A DNA stretch of 6,757 bases from an uncultured Eubacteriales bacterium. GTDB lineage: Bacteria > Bacillota > Clostridia > Oscillospirales > CAG-272. Positions 1-6,197 of the stretch are shown here, one piece after another. The notes below the pieces were generated by a model. It was not told the DNA's origin and did no database searches. It worked only from the letters and a program-made list of their open reading frames with translations. The DNA is taken from positions 1 to 6,757 of the forward strand of contig CABPZV010000113.1 in assembly GCA_902462015.1 (NCBI GenBank). The letters run 5' to 3'. Every line of letters starts with the position of its first letter. Within the stretch, counting starts at the first letter, position 1. Both the position numbers and the translations under genes were made by a program.

Positions 1-30
1 ACACCTTTGCCTTTTCTTATTTTATAGTTC

Positions 31-37
31 AAAGGAG
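31..37 (+). promoter_or_regulatory. glnN ribosome binding site
   Basis: AAAGGAG lies 9 nt before the glnN ATG at 47. The remaining 30 nt at the left edge are T-rich and hold no recognisable promoter. Confidence 0.85.
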
Positions 38-46
38 ATTTCGGAA

Positions 47-2143
47 ATGGAAACAGTTTCAGATTATTTCGGAAGTTTGGTCTTTGATGACAGAGTAATG
101 AAAGCAAATCTGTCGGCGAAGGTCTATCAGTCCCTTAAGAAAACAATTGACGAGGGGGCGCCGCTTGACAGTAATGTAGCAAATGCAGTTGCTTCCGCTA
201 TGAAGGACTGGGCGGTAGAACATGGTGCAACTCACTATACACACTGGTTTCAGCCGCTGACCGGAATTACCGCAGAAAAACACGACAGCTTTATTTCACC
301 TGCTCCTGATGGCCGTGTTATCATGGAGTTTTCAGGCAAGGAGCTTATCAAGGGCGAACCTGATGCATCATCTTTCCCATCAGGAGGACTTCGCGCAACC
401 TTTGAGGCAAGAGGCTATACGGCGTGGGACCCGACCTCGTATGCATTTATCAAAGGTAAGACTTTATGCATTCCGACTGCATTTTGTTCATACGGCGGAG
501 AGGCGCTTGATAAGAAAACTCCCTTGCTGAGATCAATGGAGGCACTTAACAAGCAGGCGCTCCGAATCCTGCGTCTGTTCGGAAAGGATAATGTAAAATG
601 TGTCCGTACATCGGTTGGTCCTGAGCAGGAATATTTCCTTATAGATAAAGAACTTTACGATCAGCGCAAGGACTTAATTTTTACAGGACGTACTCTTTTC
701 GGAGCAAAGCCTCCGAAGGGTCAGGAGATGGACGATCATTATTTTGGCGTTATAAAGCCGCGTGTTGCGGAATATATGGATGATCTTAATAAAGAGCTGT
801 GGAAGCTTGGAATACTTGCAAAAACAGAGCATAATGAGGTTGCACCGGCTCAGCACGAACTTGCACCGATATATTCTACGACGAATATTGCAACTGATCA
901 CAACCAGCTTACAATGGAGATAATGCAGAAGGTTGCCGCAAGACACGGACTTGTATGTCTGCTCCATGAAAAGCCGTTTGCAGGGGTGAACGGAAGCGGA
1001 AAACACAACAACTGGTCAATCGCTACTGACACTGGAGTAAATCTTCTTACACCGGGGGAGACACCGTACGAAAACGCTCAGTTTCTTATCTTTCTCTGCG
1101 CGGTAATCAAGGCGGTTGATGATTATCAGGATCTCCTCCGTCTTTCAGTTGCGACAGCCGGAAATGATCACCGTCTTGGGGCGAACGAAGCACCTCCTGC
1201 AGTCATATCTATATTTCTCGGTGACGAGCTTACTGCAGTTCTTGATGCGATTGAAAATGATAAGCCATATGCCGGTTCTGAGAAAACTCAGATGAAGCTT
1301 GGCGTGCCGGCGCTTCCGAGGTTTTTCCGGGATAACACCGATCGTAACCGTACATCTCCGTTTGCATTTACCGGAAACAAATTTGAATTCCGTATGCTCG
1401 GTTCGTCGAACAGCATAGCATGCGCTAATATAATGCTGAACTCAGCTGTCGCCGCTTCTCTTGAACAGTATGCGGATGAGCTTGAGGGTGAAAAGGATTT
1501 TGATACGGCGGTACATTCACTTATAAAAAGAACAATAAAAGATCATAAACGTATTATTTTCAACGGAAACGGATACGACGACAGCTGGATTACAGAAGCG
1601 ACAGAAAAGCGTGGGCTTCTTAATCTCAGAACGACCCCGGATTGTATGGGAAGACTCCTTGACAAAAAGAATGTTGATATGCTTATGCATCAAAAGATAT
1701 ATTCTGAAGCAGAAATTGAATCACGGTATGAAATTATGCTCGAAAATTACTGCAAGGCAGTAAATATCGAGGCTCTTACAATGACGGATATGACAAGAAA
1801 AGAAATTCTTCCGGCTGTTGAGGCTTATACTGCAGAGCTTGCATCCGCTGCAGGTGCAAAAAAATCGATTGATTCGGAGATTGACTGCGGTTATGAGAAG
1901 CGTCTTATAAAGAAGCTTTCAATGCTTGCTGACAGAATCGATAGTGCTGATGAGGCGCTTGAAAAGAAGATAGCCGAATATAGCACAATTACCGACATTA
2001 CAGAGGCTTCATGCTTTATACGCGACGATATACTTCCTGCAATGGCAAACCTCCGCGCTGCGGCGGATGAGGCGGAAACGCTTACCGCAGAAAAGTATTG
2101 GCCTTTCCCTACATATGGTAAGCTTCTTTTCGGAGTTCGCTGA
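47..2143 (+). CDS. glnN: Type III glutamine synthetase (GSIII)
   Basis: This encodes a 698-residue cytoplasmic enzyme that joins ammonia to glutamate with ATP to make glutamine. The length fits GSIII (about 700 residues), well above GSI (about 450). GSIII-type blocks are visible: HYTHWFQP (63-70), a glycine/arginine-rich block FPSGGLRATF (110-119), GPEQEYFLID with metal-binding glutamates (191-200), EHNEVAPAQHELAP (261-274), LHEKPFAGVNGSGKHNNWS (306-324), RLGANEAPP (376-384) and DRNRTSPFAFTGNKFEFR (432-449). The C-terminal 200 residues are the charged helical extension seen in GSIII. The start is the ATG at 47, with AAAGGAG at 31-37 and a 9-nt spacer. The reading frame is intact. Its promoter lies outside the window. 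It heads the nitrogen-assimilation block, 111 nt ahead of the ammonium channel gene. GSIII is known mainly from Bacteroidetes, cyanobacteria and some Clostridia such as Ruminococcus. The family call is near certain. Confidence 0.97.
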   Translation: METVSDYFGSLVFDDRVMKANLSAKVYQSLKKTIDEGAPLDSNVANAVASAMKDWAVEHGATHYTHWFQPLTGITAEKHDSFISPAPDGRVIMEFSGKELIKGEPDASSFPSGGLRATFEARGYTAWDPTSYAFIKGKTLCIPTAFCSYGGEALDKKTPLLRSMEALNKQALRILRLFGKDNVKCVRTSVGPEQEYFLIDKELYDQRKDLIFTGRTLFGAKPPKGQEMDDHYFGVIKPRVAEYMDDLNKELWKLGILAKTEHNEVAPAQHELAPIYSTTNIATDHNQLTMEIMQKVAARHGLVCLLHEKPFAGVNGSGKHNNWSIATDTGVNLLTPGETPYENAQFLIFLCAVIKAVDDYQDLLRLSVATAGNDHRLGANEAPPAVISIFLGDELTAVLDAIENDKPYAGSEKTQMKLGVPALPRFFRDNTDRNRTSPFAFTGNKFEFRMLGSSNSIACANIMLNSAVAASLEQYADELEGEKDFDTAVHSLIKRTIKDHKRIIFNGNGYDDSWITEATEKRGLLNLRTTPDCMGRLLDKKNVDMLMHQKIYSEAEIESRYEIMLENYCKAVNIEALTMTDMTRKEILPAVEAYTAELASAAGAKKSIDSEIDCGYEKRLIKKLSMLADRIDSADEALEKKIAEYSTITDITEASCFIRDDILPAMANLRAAADEAETLTAEKYWPFPTYGKLLFGVR

Positions 2144-2156
2144 TATGAGCTCCTTA

Positions 2157-2205
2157 TAATCCCTCTGTATTTTTTTACCTTGTATTATATGTCTTTCAGG
2201 GATTA
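2157..2205 (+). repeat. Inverted repeat in the glnN-amt spacer
   Basis: TAATCCCT (2157-2164) and AGGGATTA (2198-2205) are perfect 8-bp inverted repeats around a 33-nt T-rich loop containing seven consecutive T (2170-2176). In RNA they could form a long-loop hairpin. As DNA they could be a spread operator. No U-tract follows the right arm, so it is not a standard terminator. A second hairpin, 2132-2138 with 2147-2153 (7 bp including one G-U), spans the glnN stop codon, and the T-run begins 17 nt after it, too far for a good terminator. I see no convincing promoter pair in this 111-nt spacer, so amt may be read through from glnN. A function is not established. Confidence 0.35.
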
Positions 2206-2239
2206 GGAGAAGTATTTTATTCTATCAATAATTTAATAT

Positions 2240-2257
2240 AAGGAAGTGGACACATTG
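2240..2257 (+). promoter_or_regulatory. Ribosome binding site that selects the TTG start of amt
   Basis: AAGGAAG (2240-2246) lies 8 nt before TTG at 2255-2257, an ideal Shine-Dalgarno spacing. The competing in-frame GTG at 2246 sits on the last base of this motif, too close to be served by it, and has no other purine-rich site upstream at the right distance. Starting at TTG also gives an N-terminus beginning MTVEFWFLIG, which runs straight into the first membrane helix. Confidence 0.75.
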
Positions 2258-3982
2258 ACAGTTGAATTTTGGTTTTTAATCGGAGCTGCGCTTGTATTCT
2301 GGATGCAGGCAGGCTTTGCTATGGTGGAGACCGGATTTACCCGTGCAAAGAACGCAGGAAACATTATAATGAAAAATCTAATGGATTTCTGTATAGGAAC
2401 AGTAGTTTTCTCTTTGCTCGGCTATACTATTATGATGGGTGAGGATACGTTGTTTGGTTTGATTGGCTTGCCGAACATGGATCTGTTTACGAATTTCAAA
2501 GAGTTTATAGCAAGTCCCGCCGACGGTTCATTTACCGGTGCATCTACATTTGTATTTAACCTTGTTTTCTGTGCAACAACTGCAACGATTGTATCCGGGG
2601 CTATGGCGGAACGCACAAAATTTTCCGCATATTGCATATACTCAGGTGTTATTTCTCTTGTAATTTATCCCATTGAGGCGCATTGGATTTGGGGCGGTGG
2701 CTGGCTGTCACAGATTGGTTTTCATGACTATGCCGGTTCCTGCGCGATTCACATGGTCGGTGGTATTGCCGCGCTTGTCGGAGCGATCTTTCTTGGCCCG
2801 CGTATCGGAAAGTATGTAAAGGATAAAGCGGGAAAGGTAGTCAAGGTCAATGCGATTCCGGGACATTCAATAACTCTCGGCGCACTCGGCGTATTTATTC
2901 TCTGGCTCGGCTGGTACGGTTTTAACGGTGCTGCCGCAACGTCTGCATCTGAGCTTGCTTCGGTATTTCTTACAACAACGATAGCGCCTTCGGTTGCTAC
3001 CTGCGTTACTATGATATTTACATGGATTAAGAACGGTAAGCCGGATGTCTCAATGTGCCTCAATGCTTCACTTGCCGGCTTGGTAGGTATTACCGCCGGA
3101 TGTGATGCTTTGGATGCAATCGGCGCGGCAGTAGTCGGAGTTGTTTCCGGTATTCTTGTCGTCGTTGTTGTAGAGCTGCTTGATATCAAATTACATATAG
3201 ACGATCCGGTCGGAGCTGTCGGTGTCCATATGGCAAACGGTATTTGGGGTACAGTCGCGGTTGGCTTACTTGCAAATCCTGATGCTCCTGCCGGACTGGA
3301 AGGTTTGTTTTATACAGGATCTTTCAAACAGCTTGGTCTTCAATGTCTTGGTGTAGTCAGCGTTGGAGCGTATGCTGTTGTATTGATGGTGATTACCTTT
3401 GCTGTCATCAAAAAGTTTCACGGACTGCGTGCAGCTGCAGAGGATGAGCTTGTCGGTCTCGATATTACCGAACATGGTCTTCCGAGCGCATACCCGGATT
3501 TTGTTCCTGCAGTTGACAAATATACTTCTACAGGAATTGGCGATGATATCACGGTAGTTACCGGTGATGTGCCTGAGGCTGAAGCTGTTCCCGTCAAAAA
3601 GCTTCCGACTTTCTCGGATGAAACTCCTAAATTTACAAAGATTGAAATCATTTGTAAAGAGGGTAGATTTGAGGTGCTTAAGGACGCGATGAGCAAGCTC
3701 GGTATAACCGGTATGACAGTATCTCATGTAATGGGCTGCGGCGTCCAGAAAGGAAAACCCGAATATTACCGTGGAGTTCCGGTGGAAGCCAACTTGCTTC
3801 CTAAAGTGCAGGTAGAAATTGTCGTAAGTAAAATACCGGTGCGCAGTGTAATTGAAACTGCCAAAAAAGCTCTTTATACGGGTCATATCGGTGACGGAAA
3901 GATTTTTGTGTACGATGTTGAAAACGTTGTTAAAGTTCGTACCGGCGAAGAAGGCTACGATGCGCTTCAGGACGTAGAATAA
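2255..3982 (+). CDS. amt: Ammonium channel Amt fused to a PII (GlnB/GlnK) domain
   Basis: This encodes a 575-residue membrane protein, counted from the TTG start, that should conduct ammonia/ammonium across the cytoplasmic membrane. Residues about 3-395 are the Amt channel, expected to have 11 helices: MVETGFTRAKN, AMAERTKFSAY, YPIEAHWIWGGGW, pore twin histidines H166 (AIHMVGG) and H325 (VHMANGIWG), D158, and Phe-gate candidates F105 and F223. The Amt cytoplasmic tail motif GLDITEHG follows near 400-410. After a proline/acidic linker (about 415-458), residues 460-572 align to GlnB without gaps. Q498, K517, the GDGK loop ending at K549, and R562 match GlnB Q39, K58, K90 and R103, while R101 is K560. 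The T-loop arginine (R506, GlnB R47) is kept, but uridylylated Y51 is V510. The serine of the outer ammonium site (E. coli S219) appears to be Ala227. Amt usually lies beside a separate glnK; here the two are one polypeptide. The gene follows glnN by 111 nt. Confidence 0.95.
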   Translation: MTVEFWFLIGAALVFWMQAGFAMVETGFTRAKNAGNIIMKNLMDFCIGTVVFSLLGYTIMMGEDTLFGLIGLPNMDLFTNFKEFIASPADGSFTGASTFVFNLVFCATTATIVSGAMAERTKFSAYCIYSGVISLVIYPIEAHWIWGGGWLSQIGFHDYAGSCAIHMVGGIAALVGAIFLGPRIGKYVKDKAGKVVKVNAIPGHSITLGALGVFILWLGWYGFNGAAATSASELASVFLTTTIAPSVATCVTMIFTWIKNGKPDVSMCLNASLAGLVGITAGCDALDAIGAAVVGVVSGILVVVVVELLDIKLHIDDPVGAVGVHMANGIWGTVAVGLLANPDAPAGLEGLFYTGSFKQLGLQCLGVVSVGAYAVVLMVITFAVIKKFHGLRAAAEDELVGLDITEHGLPSAYPDFVPAVDKYTSTGIGDDITVVTGDVPEAEAVPVKKLPTFSDETPKFTKIEIICKEGRFEVLKDAMSKLGITGMTVSHVMGCGVQKGKPEYYRGVPVEANLLPKVQVEIVVSKIPVRSVIETAKKALYTGHIGDGKIFVYDVENVVKVRTGEEGYDALQDVE

Positions 3983-4013
3983 TTCAGAAAGCCGAAGAAA
4001 AATTTTATATATT
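3983..4013 (+). promoter_or_regulatory. Possible promoter for the T-box/asnB transcript
   Basis: The 38-nt gap between the amt stop and the T-box is AT-rich. TTCAGA (3983-3988) followed after 17 nt by TATATA (4006-4011), or the alternative -10 TATATT (4008-4013), would start transcription close to 4018-4021, just where the T-box Stem I begins. Both boxes are poor matches to the sigma-A consensus. No terminator is seen after amt, so read-through from amt is an equally good explanation. Confidence 0.3.
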
Positions 4014-4020
4014 TAATTAA

Positions 4021-4303
4021 AAGCGTTTGAGTCCGGAGAAGTAGGACGGCATGCCAGCTTAAAGCGAGCGTGGGACGGTGAGAGCCGCGCAGTGAGGCGC
4101 CGTCTGAATAACACCGGGCGAGCTGCAAGCTGAAAGGAAAAACCGAGTAGGTGCGCCGTAATATCGCGCGTCAGACGAGCAGGCTTTCAGATGGGAGCCG
4201 ATTATCGTAAGATAAACCGTCCGGCGTCTGGGCTCCGGACGGGATTTGTCTGTAAATGAGAAACAAAATAGGTGGCACCGCGGGCAGCAGCGCTCGCCCT
4301 ATT
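4021..4303 (+). promoter_or_regulatory. T-box riboswitch, asparagine specificity (tRNA-Asn)
   Basis: This is a leader RNA that binds tRNA-Asn and controls asnB according to its charging. Stem I: CCGG (4033-4036) pairs with CCGG (4114-4117) below the specifier loop, and GACGGC (4045-4050) pairs with GCCGTC (4099-4104) above it. The 5' side of the loop holds the AGTA motif (4040-4043). The 3' side holds specifier AAC (4110-4112), an Asn codon, followed by the usual purine A4113. Stem II: CTGAAAG (4130-4136) pairs with CTTTCAG (4184-4190) and encloses CCGAGTAGG. Stem III: CCGTCCGG (4217-4224) pairs perfectly with CCGGACGG (4235-4242). The T-box core AGGTGGCACCGCGG (4270-4283) follows. The bulge UGGC (4273-4276) would pair with a tRNA ending GCCA, which agrees with the G discriminator base known for bacterial tRNA-Asn. 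Exact 5' and 3' ends are estimates. Confidence 0.95.
4267..4303 (+). promoter_or_regulatory. T-box antiterminator/antisequestrator helix
   Basis: AATAGG (4267-4272) pairs with CCTATT (4298-4303) to form the lower helix. The 7-nt bulge TGGCACC (4273-4279) binds the tRNA acceptor end. GCGGGC (4280-4285) pairs with GCTCGC (4292-4297), with one G-U, closing a 6-nt loop. This is the canonical T-box expression-on structure. A competing hairpin, GGGCAGC (4282-4288) with GCTCGCCC (4292-4299) and one bulged C, ends in TATTAAAGG rather than a U-run. It would be at best a weak terminator. Confidence 0.88.
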
Positions 4304-4309
4304 AAAGGC

Positions 4310-4358
4310 TGATAATTAATACTGCTCAATGCACAGAGCATACTTCGGAGGATTATCA
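4310..4358 (+). promoter_or_regulatory. asnB ribosome site inside a possible occluding hairpin
   Basis: GGAGGA (4347-4352) is a strong Shine-Dalgarno sequence 9 nt before the asnB ATG at 4362, and it fixes that start. The surrounding RNA can fold: TGATAAT (4310-4316) pairs with ATTATCA (4352-4358), and TGCTC (4323-4327) pairs with GAGCA (4336-4340). This leaves the ribosome site in an internal loop next to a helix that covers the spacer. The ribosome site itself is clear. The occluding role is a guess, because this hairpin does not overlap the antiterminator and so is not by itself mutually exclusive with it. Confidence 0.5.
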
Positions 4359-4361
4359 ATT

Positions 4362-5939
4362 ATGTGTTCTATTATGGGTTACTGTGACGGCGGCGCCTCT
4401 TTTTGCGACTTTAAAAAGGGCTTTGACCGTACGATTTCAAGAGGGCCGGATGACAGCCGTATAATCGATACAGGCAAAGGGCTGCTTGGTTTTCACCGCC
4501 TTGCAATTATGGGACTTCATCCTGAGGGCATGCAGCCTTTTGAACTTCATGGCAGCTATATTGTCTGCAACGGTGAGATATATGGTTTTGAAAAATTAAA
4601 AAAAGAGCTGTCGGCAGATTACTCTTTTGTGAGCGAATCCGACTGTGAAATTTTGCTTCCTATGTATGAAAAATACGGTACTGACATGTTCGGTATGCTG
4701 GATGCGGAATTTGCAATGATTATCTATGATGCAGTACGGGAATGTTATATTGCAGCTCGCGATCCTATAGGAATACGTCCGCTGTATTTCGGTTACGATA
4801 AAAACGGCGTAATTATCTTTGCGAGTGAAGCCAAGAATCTTGTCGGACTTGCTGAAAAGATTATGCCGTTTCCTCCGGGGCATTACTATGCTGACGGAAA
4901 ATTTGTCTGTTATTCTGATATAGCATCGGTTGAGGCGTATTCCGGAGATGATCTCGAAACAGCCTGCAGGAAAATTCACGATAAGCTTGTTGAGGGAATA
5001 CGCAAGCGGCTTGTAGCTGACGCTAAGGTGGGTTTTCTACTGAGCGGAGGTCTGGATTCATCACTTGTCTGTTCGGTTGCCGCAAAGCTGACCGGAAAGC
5101 CTATCCGTACGTTTGCAATCGGAATGAACGAGGATGCCATCGATTTAAAGTATGCAAAACAGGTTGCCGATTATATCGGAAGCAACCACACCGAGGTAAT
5201 TATAACAAAAGAAGATGTACTTTCTTCATTGGACGAAGTAATTCACCTTCTCGGTACATTTGATATTACAACAATCCGGGCGAGCATGGGCATGTATCTG
5301 CTGTGCAGGTATATTCATGAAAATACAGATATACGTGTACTTCTTACTGGGGAAATCTCGGATGAGCTGTTCGGTTATAAATATACGGATTTTGCTCCGT
5401 CTGCGGAAGCTTTTCAGCGGGAGTCTCAAAAGCGTATAAGGGAGCTGCATATGTACGATGTTCTTCGTGCAGACCGCTGTATTTCGGTTAACTCGCTTGA
5501 AGCCCGTGTGCCTTTCGGCGATCTTGATTTTGTTAAATACGTTATGTCGATAGATCCGGAAATGAAGCTGAATAAATATGGAAAAGGAAAATACCTGCTC
5601 CGTCATGCTTTTGAAGGGAATTATCTTCCTCACGATATTTTATTCAGAGAAAAGGCTGCTTTTTCAGACGCTGTCGGGCATTCTATGGTAGATTATCTTA
5701 AGGCGTATGCAGAAGCGTATTATTCAGATTCTGAATATGAGAAAAAACGTGCAGGATATACTCATGCAATGCCTTTTACAAAGGAGTCTCTCCTTTACCG
5801 TGAAATATTTGAAAAGTATTATCCGGGCCAGTCGGAGATGATAGCAGATTTCTGGATGCCTAATAAGGATTGGGAAGGCTGCAATGTAGATGATCCGTCG
5901 GCGCGCGTCCTTTCAAACTACGGAGAATCGGGCAAATGA
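4362..5939 (+). CDS. asnB: Asparagine synthetase, glutamine-hydrolysing
   Basis: This encodes a 525-residue cytoplasmic enzyme: aspartate + glutamine + ATP give asparagine + glutamate + AMP + PPi. The start at 4362 leaves Cys2 at the N-terminus, as needed for the class II glutaminase nucleophile. An in-frame ATG at 4329 would bury it and has no good ribosome site. Glutaminase domain (about 2-190): RGPDDS (27-32), R46 in FHRLAI, NGEIYG (70-75) and SESD (91-94), which bind glutamine. Synthetase domain (about 200-500): the PP-loop SGGLDSS (228-234), GEISDELFG (330-338), LEARVPF (379-385), and K431 in REKAAFSDAVG, corresponding to the catalytic lysine of E. coli AsnB. The length is slightly under E. 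coli AsnB (554). It lies directly behind an Asn-specific T-box, so it should be induced when tRNA-Asn is uncharged. All key residues are present and the frame is intact. The Asn T-box argues against a secondary-metabolite AsnB paralogue. Confidence 0.96.
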   Translation: MCSIMGYCDGGASFCDFKKGFDRTISRGPDDSRIIDTGKGLLGFHRLAIMGLHPEGMQPFELHGSYIVCNGEIYGFEKLKKELSADYSFVSESDCEILLPMYEKYGTDMFGMLDAEFAMIIYDAVRECYIAARDPIGIRPLYFGYDKNGVIIFASEAKNLVGLAEKIMPFPPGHYYADGKFVCYSDIASVEAYSGDDLETACRKIHDKLVEGIRKRLVADAKVGFLLSGGLDSSLVCSVAAKLTGKPIRTFAIGMNEDAIDLKYAKQVADYIGSNHTEVIITKEDVLSSLDEVIHLLGTFDITTIRASMGMYLLCRYIHENTDIRVLLTGEISDELFGYKYTDFAPSAEAFQRESQKRIRELHMYDVLRADRCISVNSLEARVPFGDLDFVKYVMSIDPEMKLNKYGKGKYLLRHAFEGNYLPHDILFREKAAFSDAVGHSMVDYLKAYAEAYYSDSEYEKKRAGYTHAMPFTKESLLYREIFEKYYPGQSEMIADFWMPNKDWEGCNVDDPSARVLSNYGESGK

Positions 5940-6034
5940 CGATTACACTTAAACGGCAGACCTGAATTTTGTTGAATAGTCCTTATTAATAAAATATAGC
6001 GTATAGCGAGGAAGCATTTCATACTTTAAAATGA

Positions 6035-6085
6035 AAAAGACCTGTATACCTACTATTTATAATGTATTAGGTATACAGGTCTTTT
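6035..6085. terminator. Bidirectional intrinsic terminator between convergent genes
   Basis: AAAAGACCTGTATACCTA (6035-6052) and TAGGTATACAGGTCTTTT (6068-6085) form a perfect 18-bp inverted repeat with a 15-nt loop. Read on +, the GC-containing stem ends in TCTTTTATAT, terminating asnB about 100 nt after its stop. Read on -, it ends in TCTTTTTCATTTT, terminating the response-regulator gene about 110 nt after its stop. The stem core GTATAC is itself palindromic. The 15-nt loop is longer than usual. Confidence 0.85.
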
Positions 6086-6197
6086 ATATGATTATTAATT
6101 GCACGGTAAGTATTAGTTATCGATTCAAATTTGCTGATCGCGGTAAGTTTGCTTACAGTTTGTCTGCATTATCCAAAAAACAAGGTCAGTACGGAAT

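Noticed and set aside
2132..2176. Terminator at the end of glnN (stem 2132-2153, T-run 2170-2176)
   Set aside because: The T-run starts 17 nt after the stem, too far for intrinsic termination. It was kept only as part of an unexplained spacer finding.
2749..3189. 146-codon open frame on the - strand inside amt
   Set aside because: Low-complexity Thr/Ala/Pro/Ser translation antisense to conserved Amt coding sequence, with no family resemblance. It is a shadow of codon bias.
3266..3886. 206-codon open frame on the - strand inside amt
   Set aside because: It is antisense to the well-conserved Amt tail and PII domain, and the translation shows no recognisable motif or domain.
4329..4361. Upstream in-frame ATG as the asnB start, adding 11 residues
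   Set aside because: It would put the catalytic Cys away from position 2. The strong GGAGGA at 4347-4352 serves the ATG at 4362, and 4329 lies in the leader hairpin loop without its own ribosome site.
5995..6008. Tandem TATAGCG repeat after asnB
   Set aside because: Two 7-bp copies only, in AT-rich spacer with no partner elements. It is within chance expectation.
6143..6156. Small hairpin GTAAG-TTTG-CTTAC as a terminator for the - strand regulator
   Set aside because: Only 5 bp, AT-rich, and with no T-run on the - strand side. The 18-bp hairpin further on is far better.
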